The notes below the pieces were generated by a model. It was not told where the DNA came from. It did not search any database and saw only the letters and a program-made list of their open reading frames with translations. A stretch of DNA of 64,000 nucleotides from assembly GCA_016748015.1 (NCBI GenBank), contig JAAOMT010000239.1:384535-448534 (forward strand), given 5' to 3'. The translations under genes were made by a program, and so were the position numbers. The DNA is from Geosiphon pyriformis. Its lineage: Eukaryota; Glomeromycota; Glomeromycetes; Archaeosporales; Geosiphonaceae. Positions within the stretch are counted from its first letter, which is position 1. Every line of letters starts with the position of its first letter. Of the stretch, positions 24,305-37,406 are shown piece by piece.

Positions 24305-27300
24305 TTATTTTTGAAATTCTTGTCGGCACAAAGGGCAGGTCGAAGAATTGGAGGTTCTGAACCACTAGAAATGGTTTAATAAAATTTTAATATTGGTTTG
24401 TTATCAAGAACAAAATGATTAGGTTTACTCACCTTATACAGACAAGATTTATGAAATCGATTTCTGCAAGTTGGGCAAGTCTTGTTTGGCAGTGACCGGT
24501 CTTCAAGACTGACAATTGAGTAACAGATTACGCAATCCTCAAAGCCATCAAAGTGAAGCGAAATATTGCGTTTAAAAAGATTCAACGCGACCTCTAAATT
24601 TCCATTCTACCAGAAAATGTTTTTAAAAGTTGTTAGCAGGCTTACAATGCTTTTCCGATTGTCTCAATGAATTGATAAATACCTGTGAATTAACGGCTGC
24701 TTGAACGGGCAGCTGCGCCCATTTTAGATCTTTAATTTCCGTCATAATCACTCGTTCTACCGTGTGTACCTCAATCGGCCGTAAAGGAAAATTATTTGGC
24801 ATTCGTAAATTGAGTTCCATTACATACTCGTCTAATCGGTATATAGCTATAACTTCATTAGAATTTCGGGCAATACGAATGGACATATTCTCATCTTGTA
24901 ACTGTGACTTCACATCGTCACGTTGAATATATTCGATTTGTTGTTGGGCGATAACAGAAGAGAAATATTTCTCGGTATAGCTAAATAATTAAAGCGGGTT
25001 ATGAAAGATGAAGACTTTAATAGTAGTGATATATAAATTAAATTTGACTTACGCGTCCACAGCCAGGTGCAATTGTCGTTTTTTGCATTGTCCCCACCAT
25101 CCTCTATAAAAAACAAGATATGTGTTTAATTTTGAATCGGTTTATTAAACGTAAGTTTACAAGAGCTATTACCTAACAACTGAAGGGATATGTTTCAATG
25201 CGCGATAATATAAATGAGCGGCAAGAACTGGAAAACCAGGATCCGCGGCATATTCAAGTTCGAAGGCTATGTTTTGGTTAAAAATCATAGTAAATATCTT
25301 GATAAGTAAACTATAAATGAGATATAATCATATCTCACCTTCAATAAAAAAATCAGTAAAATCCCATAAGGAGAGGGTGTATTGGGTTGAGTTAGAAGGA
25401 ATAAGTCCCAAAGTTTCGAACACATATGGAAGAAACTCATCCAAGATATCTGTGTCTTTGATATTTTCAATATAATGAGACTTGAGTTTAATAGTCTAAA
25501 GAAAAAAACTGAGTTCAAGATGAGATTCCTCTAAGACGAGATGAAAGACATGAAAACTCGAAAAATAAATTATTTTTACGGCATAATCGAAGTGATCGAA
25601 CAGAAGCTTCCAAGCCAGAAAATAACCAAAAGTGTGATAAAAAGCCTGTTTGTTATCAAATTGAATGTCTTGAATTTAGTTGTCAGAATCGAAATACAAA
25701 TATATGCTGGTAGAAATTTGAACTTTTTACCAAATCGTTATGATCACCGGTAAGAGCCATTCTGAGAAAATTTTCTTTGTGAGCCCGCGTGATCTGTGTC
25801 AACAAACTCTCGTCAAACATTGGCTGAATTGCGCCTCCTTTTCATATTAAGAAAAAGGTGTTATTTTACAAAAGCACTGTAGTTGCTTCATATTATAAAT
25901 CTTTCGCTTTCTTTCTTAACTCACCCGAAGAGCCAATAATTTCCAATTCTTCCGATAAATTAATTACTTTTTCATATAAGATTGTTCGCAGAAATAAATA
26001 TGCGCATCTTTGAATGCCTAAATGGGGTACGGATAGCAATTCATGCAACTATACAATAGTTTCCAAAAGATTTAGAAATGCAACGTGTGATTTTGAATAA
26101 AAGAATATAGAGATTTTACCTGTGAGTTGTTGGACAATAAAAGGGCGGGAGGGAGTTTTTTACAAGCGATACACAATGTGTCCAAGTAAGCGGCATAATT
26201 ATTGGAGAAAATATGATTCTTATGGGCTAAATAATATTAAGAAGTGCTAAAATGTTGCGGGATGTTTTGAATTAGCAATATGAAACAACATGTTATACCA
26301 GACTCCTCGATTAAGAAATTAGCGAAAAGCTGGAAAAGTATAGGTTGTTCGAGATTAAATTTGATTGACAAATCATCATTATCTTCCTTGCTCAAAGAGG
26401 AATCCATTCTATCCAAAAGATTGTACAGTTTAATCGCTTCATATCGAAGCGCCAAATGGCGATGTGTCTAAAAATCAATATATTAGTGTAATCTTTGAAT
26501 TCTTTGATAACTTATTATAATGGATAACATCAGTGGAGAAAATACCAGTAACCAGTCTCTTATGCGTTCAAATATAAGATCCCAAAGATTTCCCAAGGGC
26601 TCTTGGATTGTGGGAATCATGAAGTTTAATAGACGGGCTATCTGAATATGAACGCTAAATAATCCCATCGAAGAAAAATCTTCAGGCTCGGCCTGCAGAA
26701 CATCGTACCAAGTACCAATGCGTTGTAGCAAAGCCACGCTTTGCACTTTGGGTAAAAAAATCTCTTCATCTTCAATTGTAGTAGCTACTAACAATGACAA
26801 ATGACTCCAGCCTGTGTCGAAGAAATTCAGAATTTAAAAAATTTGAATTTGGTCTGCATTCCCAAATAATTCAAATTAAAGGGTTGATTAATTAATTCCT
26901 TACCAATGTTGTCTGCTGATATATCGTTTTTAAATATATTCGTGGCCTCTAAACTACAAAGCTTATCAGCTAAGTTGAGTTGAAACTCTTTGAGCTTGGA
27001 TGATGTTTTAAGGTAAGCTTTGAGTGACATAATAAAAGCTAGTTTTATATTCAAATTTACTAGTGCCAAAAGAGAAGAAAATTAATATTGAAACATAATA
27101 GAAGATTAACCAATGAAAGTCAATTCCAAACTTACAATTTGTCGACTCGGATTTTATAGAATCAAGAAGACGTTCAGCATCCACTATTGACAATTTGGTT
27201 TCTTCAAATATATTGGCGCTCAAAAATTGCAAAACTCGAGCCCAATGACGACTGTGAGCACCGTGCGTTCTTTTGATTGCTTCAAGTAATATACCTTGCA

Positions 27301-30300
27301 AATCTACCACTAAGATATGTTCTGGAATATTGGACTCTAAGATGGATGGTTCTAAAATGTCTTGCAAATTAACAGGGGCACGTGACAACGCTCCCTTAAG
27401 GTACTTTTTTAATATTGTGCGAACATCAACCAAAAATGATTTGAAATTCAGAAAATTGCTTTCCTCGGCGGTAGTTGCGTCCCATATGTGATTCCCAGTA
27501 TTGTGTGTGTCGATTATATCAGTGCAAAGAACATACATCAAAATCAATTCTAATAAAGCCAAATGGCTGGTAGATGTTTTGATTTTGGTTGAATCTTCGA
27601 AAGCGGATATTTCCTGATCATAATTCAGATTAAAAAAACTCTGCAAACCGAATTTTTTGAAAAGTTCTATAGTAAAAAGTCCATGACGCCCATAAGAACT
27701 TAGCCCATAGGAATCATATGATATGTTACTTTGCAAGCCATCCCTGTTTGTTTGCAGTGAATTTGAAATCAATGGCCAATTAAAGTTGCCTTGAAAAAGA
27801 TTGGAATCGTTTTTAAGTGAAAGGAACGGCTCACTCAGTGCCCTCCATTCCAACTCGTTCAAAAGAAATTGCGATAAGAGATTTTTGATTTTTGATTGAT
27901 CATTTGAATACAAAGTCTCACAAATCTTATATATTCGTTGAGTGAAGTCTGTTGGGCTGTAGAACAAAAGGTTGAATATTAAATTTTAATATTTTACTAA
28001 AGAACTGAAACATAAATACCTTGCAGCATAGTGTATATTTAATATTGAAATCTTGATCACTTTGAATATAGCTCTAGTCACTTTTTCCTTTCTACTTTCC
28101 ATAACACATATGGTCACAGTTCTTTGCCAGAATTCTTGAGCTAAATCCCGAATAGAATTAGTACCTTCATATGAGCTTCCGTGAGATCTCAGAAATGTAA
28201 GTTCATATATATGGCCAATTATTGAGGCTATTTCTGAATCCAAAAAAAACTCTAGGAATTGATCATTTTGGGCGAGTTTGGCAAATATCCGCAGAACAGA
28301 CAAAATGGATTCGTGGGAGATTTCAATACTTTCTTCGGTAACAAAGTAAGATATTGCAGCTTTCGAAATGACTTCTGAAAAGTGGCGCAAGAGGCTTGAT
28401 CTCGTCTCAGGTTCCAAAAAATTTACTAATTGTAAGACTTCTGATAAAAATATATCGATAACGAAATTTTCCACTTTAGCTCTAATATTTTTATCAAGTT
28501 GAGCATTCAACTGTTGAACAAGATCAGTAAAAAATCTTTCAAACTGATCATTTAAAAACGTGTGGCGTCCCTTCTTGAAAGGTTGCTGCATTAAAGCAAG
28601 GTGAGATTATTTGAATAAATAAAGTATTTAAAAGAACCCTTCAGCTTTGAAGCCTACCCACATTGATGACCAAATATGATAGAAGATCCAGTTCCTTTTC
28701 TGTATTTTCAATTCCGAGAATACTGACAATAAGGTTATCCCAAATTTCTTGTACTTTGGGACTGTCCGTATTCTGCTTGTAATATATCCACCAAATATCA
28801 AGATAATAAAATCCAGATTCCAAAGAAGCGTTCATAAGAATTCCAGGGAGTATATGTTTGATAAATCTTTCCAAAGCCTTTAAGTAAAACAAATATTAAA
28901 ATTGAGAAATACAAGGCCCATGAATAGGCTAATCAGGATTCAAATAGGGAACCTCTCTAGTAGCGTCTTTCATAAATATTAGGTTTATAAAATTCTGCGC
29001 CAAGCTCGATAAAATGAAACTTAGAACTTCTGATTGTCCTGAAAAAAGAAAAAAGAAAATAAATTTCTGATTATAAAAACTAATCAATTTCGGCATAAAA
29101 ATATCTTACCCTTCGATTGTTCGCTTTTTGCCAGAGAGGTTGCAAAAATATCTTGGACAAGTCTTTCAACCTTATAATTAAAAAAATTATTTTTGGATAT
29201 TGAATCAATTTAAAACGGAGCCTGTTTTAAGGCCTACCAGTATGATTTTGGTATCATCTAGAGCAATGTTTGTATTTGTCCATAAAGAATCTAAAAATTC
29301 AATCATTCTTTTCCCAAATTCTTTATAATCAGTTTCGGCGTTCCTATTGGAAGGTTGTTCGAGAAGAGCACCTCGATTCATAGTTTGAGTTAAGAGATCA
29401 TTAATCCTTTTTATGATCAACTCTCCCGAGGCTAAAACAATATTAGATCAAAAATTTATTTCTAAAAATAAGGATAAATAATCATAAAAAATTATGTATA
29501 TATAGTGTAAACTTACTTTTGGATTTTGACATGAGTAAAGCCATATTACTCGCAAGGATCGAACATATTTCCTTTGCCTGAAATATGCTTTCCCCGGACT
29601 AAATTGAAAAGGTTTTAAGCCATAGCTTTCAATTATGTATTTTATAAATAAAAAAGTGGCACCTGAAATCCGATAAGGTAGAGCTCAACAAGTCGAAAAA
29701 ATTCCTGCTCAACAAGATATGTCTGAATATCTATTTGATTTTGAAACTTGCTAGTACAAGATTTAGTTTTTGATCTTTCGACTACCATAAAATTTTCGAA
29801 AGTTAATTATTTAGAAGCTGAGATAAATAATACTCACTTTAAATCAACGATGAAATACATCAGGCATTCACAATAAGCTTTGAAAAAAGTTGTGGAATTA
29901 GAGCGATCGATCGTGCCACTGGATAAACCTTTCCAAAAATTCGTTAAGAACTCTTCATAGAATTTTCGACCAGTAGAAATAAGCTTTATGTTACAAGTTA
30001 TGATTAAAAGAATGAATATACAGTTGTAACTTAGTAAACAGTATTATCATTGCTCGCAAAGCTCACCTCTGATTGTAAAATTCTAATCAAAACTAATAAA
30101 CTGGGATAAGAAACATTAATGGAACCATAAGCACCAGATCGGAGAAAATGATATAACTTTGGAAGCATTGGTTTCTTTTTTCCGGCTATTGTCCAAGAGT
30201 TGGGAAAATCTAGAAAGGAAAGGTTCATGATAAGATGAACTCTTTGTTCTTTGGCTCGGGATTTATGGCAATTTAAGGTTAAAACTTACTTTTGGTAAAT

Positions 30301-31816
30301 ACTAATAATGAGTCCCATAAATCAACATGACTAGTTGGGTTGTTATCACTGAATATTTTGCTCAGGTAAGTTTCACTCAACAATTCCAGACGTTCTTCTA
30401 CTTGCCCTAAATTGAGAAAGTTTTTTAGATTTAAAATAGGAATTTTTGTTCTAATTTCAAATGAATTCATCGTATGATTCTCTAACCTGGCCATCTCACA
30501 ACCAATGTTTTTAATAAATTATAGCATGATTTACGTATAAGAGGACTCGTGTGTGATGAGTTTTTCCAAGTTTTTTCGTTGTTGAAAATTGCATTGTATT
30601 GATCAAGAGTTTTGGATAACTCTATTATGCTTAATTTCTCTTTGATGTAGAGTTTGAACGTTAATATACATTGAGAATAAAGTAAAAAAATCTAATGAGA
30701 AAAATAAATGAAGCACCCCACATACCTATGAGATAGGAAATAGCATAATAAGAGCTTGAGACTACTCGAGCATATTTCTGTTCCATTTCTTCTTTAGAAG
30801 TAAATCGAGGATCACCTAAAAGAATATTCCCAAAGAATTAATCAAATAAGATCTATTTAAATTCTAGAGTCTTGTAATATTGCGCTATTGTTAAGAAATC
30901 ATACTTAGAGTTTCAGGAGACTTTTCAAATATGACCTCTGATGTATATCCCAATATTTCTGCCTGTCCAAAAACCAAAACCTCATTGTGCTTTTCAAATG
31001 GGAAGGCAGCCTATCAAAAAAGCTAGTTACCAATTGATTGTTATATGAAATGAATGAATACATTTAAAATCACAATATAATTACAAACTTGAAAAGATTC
31101 CAACGCAATTCTTGCAACATCTTTACTCTGATCGAAAAATGAGATGACCCAAACCCCAATTATCTCTTTTAAATGTGGTGCTAATCGCTTTTTTATTTTT
31201 GATACAATAAGCAAATGACAGGAATTCGTCGCCAGTCTTATGCGACGGTCTACATCAATCGCCAAGCGAATGTATAACTTTGTCTGAATAAATAAAGACA
31301 ATAACATATTAAGAAAAGGCTAGAATTCACGATTTGCAACTAGTAAATAGAATCCAAACCCCCATACCCAAGCTCCAATAGCACCTTCTAACTGACAAAC
31401 GCTGCCTTCTCCATCCTTTGCTCGCAAATATGCCTCCAATTCTTCCAAGGCTTTTAGCTTTGTTGTAGCATCGCGTTTCACGAGTTTTTTAAATATAAAT
31501 ACTAGATCTGTGTCTATACTATTAGTTGCATTGCCTTGAAAATTATCTAATGATTCAGAAGAGGTGAATAAAAAAGGATTTGAGGTCGTGCTGGGACCGG
31601 CAGCTCCCAAAAACTGTTGAAAACCGCCTAAGCCAACTACATTGGGTACTTGAGCACCGCTTGCTGCTACTATTTCAGCAGCTCGGCTAGAAAGTTTTCA
31701 AAAGGTTTGTAAGTAATTGACGGTGAATTTCTGCCCGTAGCGCGAACTAATAAATACCTGCTGCTGGTGGGCTGCACGTTACCTTTAATGCGTGGTTGAT
31801 TTTTTGGCTTACCCAT
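24305..31816 (-). CDS. LTN1: E3 ubiquitin ligase listerin (LTN1/RKR1)
   Basis: Ribosome-associated quality-control ligase that ubiquitylates nascent chains stuck on the 60S subunit. It is a large multi-exon gene of 7.5 kb. The N-terminus MGKPKNQPRIKGNVQPTSSS spliced to RAAEIVAASGA and VGLGGFQQFLG matches the listerin start motif that contacts the ribosome. Next comes VFIFKKLVKRDATTKLKALE and a very long series of helical HEAT-like segments over 25–31 kb. At the C-terminus an RWD-like exon (YVMELNLRMPNNFPLRPIEV, TEIKDLKWAQLP) precedes the variant RING: CVICYSIVSLEDRSLPNKTC, CPTCRNRFHKSCLYK, then across an intron WFRTSNSSTCPLCRQEFQK and TAA 24305–24307. All zinc ligands are present. Exact borders of the many middle exons were not all traced. 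Confidence 0.93.
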
Positions 31817-31979
31817 ATTTTTGAAATTTTAGGTTTCTAATTTGAAGTGTAAAGGGCTACCAGGATCAGAGAGATTTATTTAGGAAATTGATTAACTTGG
31901 ATCATGCAGATCTAAAAAAAAAGTGTATAAAATTAGAAAGTCAGGACTTTTTTCTTACGCGTTTACATTTCTCATTCCT
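31817..31979. promoter_or_regulatory. 163-bp bidirectional promoter region of LTN1 and neuroguidin
   Basis: Only 163 bp separate the LTN1 start (minus strand) from the chosen neuroguidin start (plus strand). Two genes tied to ribosome fate thus share one small regulatory region. No specific motif was assigned. Confidence 0.45.
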
Positions 31980-33473
31980 ATGGCGTTTATACTAAACCAG
32001 GAAGTATCAACACTACAACTTTTAGAAAAGCATCAAGCTGAAACCATCAATACAGAGATGGCAAACAATGAAAATATGAAAACTTTAGAGTTTCTTGGAC
32101 GTCTTAAAGAACTCAAAGAGAAAATCGTTGAGGTTCAGCAACAAGTAAGACAGGTAAAGGAAAAGTGAGTAAAGTTCCTTTATTTTTTTATATAATACAT
32201 AGGCTTTTCTTTTTTTTTAATGATTTCACGAGCTTACCACTGTGGCATCTGTCTAGAATTCCAAACCGTTCGCTCAACACCAGCAAAGGGATTTCACTTT
32301 TAGACGTCAAACACCACACGTTACTTCAATACATTACCAATCTCGTATTCTTAATCCACCTTAGACTTGATGGGAAATCTATAGCTGGTCACCCGGTTAT
32401 TATGAATCTTGTCGAACTGAGAGTAGTGTTGGAAAAGATCAGACCAATTGAGCAAAAACTAAAATATCAAATTGATAAATTGATAAAAGCTGCCTCATTT
32501 AACACAGAAAGCGACAATGTTGAAAACAGAGGGAATCTCAGATTGTTGGAACACACAAGTAAAATGATCCTTCGACATCAAATTGATCTCTTTCAATAGC
32601 TTGCGGAATTATACTCAATTTTTTTGCAATAGTGGCGGATCCATTGGGATTTAAGCCTAATCCAGAAAATCTTGTGTCTAAAATTGATGATGAAATTGAA
32701 GGTGGTGGAGGTATTTACGACATTATAGTTCTCTTTAATTGGATTATAGTTCAATATCTAAAATATGCGAGTGTCTTTAGGTCAACAAACACAAACAGGA
32801 CTCTACAAAGCGCCAAGATTAGCACCTGTACACTTTGACGAAGGTCAAGGTAAAAAATTGTCAACTTATCATATAAAAAACATATGATAATACAATTTAT
32901 ATAATCGCCAGGAAAACATTCAAAACGAGACAAGGAACAATTACGAGCTCTTACACGTGCATCGAGATCCCGTTTAATGAAAGACATTATGGCTGAATAT
33001 GACGATCATCCGGAAGAAATTGATGCGGCTGGCGGTGTTCATGAAGGAATTGGTCGAGGAATGGGAATGGATGAACAGATGATTGAACGGAATCGTTATG
33101 AAGAAGAAAATTTTGTCAGATTGACTTTATCCAAGAAGGAATTAAATAAAATGAAAAGAGGCGGCGTTAAGGGTATTGAGAATGAATTTGAGGTAATATT
33201 CTGAACATATATTTTTATTAGAAATTTAGATTTTTCACTATATCAAATTTAATCCAATTTTTTCCTTAGAATTTGAAAGATTTTCAAAGCTTTGCTGATC
33301 TCCAAGATTCTGATATGGAAGAAACCAAAATATTTGCCAAAAATGATGGGCGACCTGCAAATATTCAAAGTTTTAGAAACATGGGTCTAGGAGATGAAGT
33401 TGGAGAGGGGAAAAAAAGAAAGACCAAATCCCAAAGGACAAAAAGAAACATGAAGATACTAAAGCGTAGATAA
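31980..33473 (+). CDS. LCP5: Neuroguidin/LCP5-type Sas10 family protein
   Basis: Nucleolar Sas10/Utp3/C1D-family factor of the small-subunit processome, needed for early 18S rRNA processing. Exon 1 gives helical FLGRLKELKEKIVEVQQQVR. After an intron comes NTSKGISLLDVKHHTLLQYI, LVFLIHLRLDGKSIAGHPVI and LEKIRPIEQKLKYQIDKLIK, the clear family core. Then ADPLGFKPNPENLVSKIDDE, QQTQTGLYKAPRLAPVHFDE, and the C-terminal KRDKEQLRALTRASRSRLMK with a basic tail KKRKTKSQRTKRNMKILKRR, likely a nucleolar signal. Junction phases agree at all introns, although the donor at about 32562 is inferred. The start is uncertain: in-frame ATGs exist at 31923, 31980 and 32058, and I took 31980. Confidence 0.88.
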
Positions 33474-34705
33474 AATTATATTCAAGCGGATTTTCAGCAT
33501 ATTTGCAATAAAAGCGGCTCAGTGGCTAAATAAAATCAATTAATTAGTTCAATTAAAGAAATCAAAATGACAAGTTTAGCAAATAGTAACCTGTGGAATT
33601 GGATATATCCACTCAACCATATTCTTAAGCTTTGACTTCTAAGTGTTTTTAGGCTCAATTGTTAAACGAATCTCAAAATATAGTAAATTGAGCGAGGATA
33701 AAAGTATCAACCTGCTTATTAGGGATGCGACCGTTCATAAAATCATTAATCGGGACATTTCGTGAAATTTTTTGGGAAACAATGCAGAAATAACATTTTA
33801 GATAAGATTATTTTGACTGGTGATGCTTTAAGAACGGGTTTTAAGATTTCGGATGAATTGTCTAGTTAATTGGGAAAGATAATTAGCCATAAACTCCGAA
33901 GTAATTTGTATTATTTTTAGGAAATAATGAGCAAAATTTCTAATGAAGCCATCAATAGTAGGTAGTATTAAGTATTGGTAAATAAGACTATTATTTTCTG
34001 CATGACCCTCCGATTCTTTTTATAGTTAGTGGAAGAATTATACTTTGTTAAAATAAATAATTAACAAAAGAAAAAGCCAATAAGAATAACAAAAAATAAT
34101 TAAAAGTAAATAAAAAAAGTAAATTAAATATGTAAAAATTCAAAGTATTATTGTATTTTTCAATTCTTTTTTATTTAATAAATTATAAAAGTTATTTAAA
34201 TTAAATTTAATAATATAAATCAAATAAAATATGTAAATACCAAAAAATAATTTTTTTATTACAAATAATGTTTAAATACTTAAAAATAAAAAAGAAAAAT
34301 AAATAAATAAAAAAGAATAAAAGTAATTAATAAATTATATAATAATTATTTTTTTATAGTTAAAAAGACTTTATTTATAAACAAATTAAAAATTAAGTTG
34401 ATAATTAAATTAATAACCAAGTTAAAAACTAAATTAATAATTATTGTTTAAAAATAAAATAAAAATAAAATTTTTTTGTAATAGTAAAATTTTAATTGGC
34501 TTAAATAACTAATTATATATAAAAAGTACATAAATTATATTTATTATAAGATTAAATATATATTAAATAGTTAAATACATGTTGTTTTTAACATAATTCA
34601 TATTTTAATCTTTAATAATTATCAAATTATATTGTTAAAGCATACTAAATTGTAAATACTAAACAATAAAAAATATATACATATTAATAATAAATTAATT
34701 AATAT
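33474..34705. other. AT-rich intergenic region upstream of the half-LINE
   Basis: About 1.2 kb with no gene recognised. From about 34020 onward the sequence is almost only A and T with many AAATAA-type runs. It is the insertion target of the retroelement that begins at 34720. Confidence 0.5.
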
Positions 34706-37020
34706 TATATAATTAATTTAAAAACTCTTTGTCTCCTTAATTTTATGACCACGATTAGAACAAAGAGTAAAAAAGCTGCATCTGATATCTGTCCTGAGAT
34801 ATCTAATAAAATTTTAACCAAAGAAGCTCTCTCTGTTGTAGAAGCAACTAGGCAAAACGTTTTAGAAGCCTTCCTCTTATTCAGTAATCATAATAAGCTG
34901 CCTTTGGTAGTCACTGAAGCAACTTTTTCATCTTTGGCTGGTTTCTCACCAGTTAAAGTCCCCTCAAAGAGACACACCTGGATTAGTCCCAGTGTTGCCT
35001 CCATCCCAACCAAGAGCCCAAAAGTTTTTAATAATAGACCAGTAAATAAGCTGGTCTTCTCCTCTATAGATTCAACATCTGGTGTTTCTAGTACCACCTT
35101 TTCAAAAAAAATGATCAAAAAGACCAGAAGTTCAGAAAAATGGAGGCAGTTGCTTGCCTTTGCTATTGTTACACCGAACTCCTTTGTGGTTCCCAATGAG
35201 ATTTTAGATGAGATCTCTATAGTATCATCTGGCACATCATCTAAGATAGGCCAAGATCAACCACTGGCTGTGTTGCCAAATGTGATGTCTTCTGGTAGAT
35301 CATTGCCAGTTTTAGAAGCAAAACAATCTCCTCCTGTTGAGTCACTTGTTCTTGGGAACTGGGCTAATCAAATGGAAACTGATTCATCTCCTTCTCTAGT
35401 TTCTGGTGCTATTTCTGGTGGTGCTTGGGAAACTATTACTAGTCATCAAAGGTTTGCTGGGTGGATGGTCTCCACTCTGGTGCTTGGTGTTACTTTTAAG
35501 ATCAAATTGGCTTATGTTAAGACTGTTTTTCAGTCTGTACATGGTTTTTTGGGTGCTAAATCTGTTTCAAAAGACAATATGAAGCTTTTCTGTGTAGAGT
35601 TTGCTTCTCAACAGTCTTTAGAAGCTGTGTTTCTGGTTGAGCTTACAAGCTCTGTTTATTTGACCACTCTCAAAATTGCCAAGTCTTTGGTGGTTTCTGA
35701 ATCTGGTTCCTCTTCTGCTGCTGTTGTGCTACATGATGTACTTTTGGGTGTGTCTGCTGCTGATGTTAAGTTGGCTCTCAGTGTATTTGGTAGTGTTACT
35801 CGTGTTATATTAAAGTCTGCTGGCATTTGGCAGTATGTGGTGGTTTATTTTGAAAAGTTGAACTCTGCTGTGTCTGTTTTGAAGCATTGGTTAGTCTTAA
35901 TAGACAAGAATAGTGTTAGAATTCTCCCTTTGGTGAATCAAAATGAGACTATTTTGTCTTGTGATAAGTTTAAAGCCAAATTGGTCAACCTTTCCCCTGG
36001 CTGTACCACCTTTAAAATCAGTAATATGATTTCTCAGATTGGTGGTCAAACATGTTTCATCCCTCATTCTCCTGTTTCTGGTTGTTGTTCCCAGTTTGCT
36101 TTGATTACATTTGACTCTTAAGACGATTTGGATTCTGCTGTAGCCAAGACTGGTACTCTAAAAAAATGCCATATCTGGTGGGAAACTCCTGGCTGCTGGC
36201 ACTGTTTTAGGTGTCAAGAAATGGACTATCTGGCTGTAGATTGTAAGATTTTCCCACCTTTTATTCTCAAGGTTCCCAAGATTTTCAAGTCTCATTTTAT
36301 GGGTGGTGTTTCTTATGTGAAAGCTTCTGTTTCCCTGGATTCTTCTGAGTTTTCTCTCTTGGTGGCTTTTACTTCTTTTTCTATGGTTGTTGATGATTCC
36401 TTAGTGTCTTTCCAGTTGGCTTCTTTGGAATCTGATTTGGTCAAGCTTTCTACTTTGGTTGAGTCTATTGTTAAACCAGTTGGTTCCTTGATCAAATTGT
36501 TTAAACAATTTATTAATGGGGATTTGGTCTCAAACAGTAAACTTGGCCTTAAGGTCAATAAGATTATGGTACATATGAGTTCTTTTAATAAGATTGTTGG
36601 TAAATTGGAAAGAAAAGTGGTTTCTTTAAAAAAAGAATGTTGCATGGAGGATATTGATATGTTTGGTGATTCAGAGCATCCAGTTGGTTTGGATAATGAG
36701 GTGTTTTCTAACTTGTTATCCCTTTGGGAACATGAACTTATTGATGTTAAAGCTGATGCCTTAAAAACAGCTGAATGGCTAGTTGGATTGGTTCTTTGTA
36801 GTGCGACTCTGTTTTTGGTTATTCAAAAGATGTCATCTTTGGGTAAGTTTTCTTCTGGTGCATCAACGTAGTATAGCCTGAACTGGCTCGAGTAGCTGGT
36901 TACATGTAGAAAACGCGTGAACTACATCTAATTTAAGACCCTACGTAGTCATATTGCATTAGATAGTGGTTGGGCCTTGCTCGTTAAACTCTAATAAAAA
37001 AAAAAATATATAATTAATTT
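34706..37020 (+). mobile_element. ORF1-only LINE-type retroelement ('half-LINE') with target-site duplication
   Basis: The 14-bp direct repeat TATATAATTAATTT is present at 34706–34719 and again at 37007–37020. Between them are a 25-bp leader, one long frame (34745–36871), a 3' UTR of about 120 bp and an 11-A tail (36996–37006) directly abutting the right copy. This is the structure left by target-primed reverse transcription. There is no endonuclease, reverse transcriptase or RNase H. The 3' UTR (about 36877–36995) resembles, mostly through transitions, that of the LINE at the right edge of the window (minus strand, about 62360–62490); both contain GGCT(G/A)GT(T/C)AC(A/G)TGTAGAAA-like sequence. 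The AT-rich surroundings weaken the evidence from the repeat alone. Confidence 0.75.
34745..36871 (+). pseudogene. LINE ORF1 (gag-like RNA-binding protein), interrupted by one stop
   Basis: A single frame of 709 codons broken only by TAA at 36119–36121, which could derive from CAA by one C-to-T change. The N-terminal half is Ser/Thr/Lys-rich. The middle (about residues 230–450) has repeated α/β patterns such as VSAADVKLALSVFGSVTRVI with WQYVVVYFEKLNSAVSVL, like the RRM-type domain of LINE ORF1 proteins. Just after the stop lies a zinc-knuckle position, CFRCQEMDYLAVDC. The expected CCHC form needs a His where a Tyr (TAT) stands and usually has a Gly where an Asp stands; both are single-transition changes. 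The C-terminal part is leucine/serine-rich and helical. Codon use is T-rich, unlike the flanking genes. Confidence 0.8.
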
Positions 37021-37406
37021 CAACTTTTATTTTTACTAATTATGTAAATGGAAATTATAAACTGATTAGCTTTATCAATTAACAAAAAATTTCATCTTTA
37101 ATGAAAACAATTTTAAGTAAACCAGATTCATCTGGTCTTTATATGTAATTCAGATGACATTACATTATAGTTAAAAAAGATTTTGCCAAATTTTTTACCA
37201 GACTTACGATAGTCTTTAATTGAAAAATCTTAAAGACTCTAATGATTTCTAACATTTATTTTCGCTGAAGGGAGATGGGAAGCGAAAAAAATAAAACTGA
37301 ATTACTAAGATTAAGCATGTAGCTGACTTTAAACGCTAATAAAAAACAATAAACTATATAAAACTCCTCTCCATAAATGTCTTTTGCACACTTCGCACCC
37401 ACTCTT
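37021..37406. other. AT-rich flank between the half-LINE and the BTB gene
   Basis: About 390 bp, mostly A/T, 3' of the BTB gene on the minus strand. Nothing coding was recognised. Confidence 0.4.

Noticed and set aside
34888-35235. Minus-strand frame over the half-LINE ORF1
   Set aside because: Antisense shadow of the T-rich ORF1 codons with no domain features.
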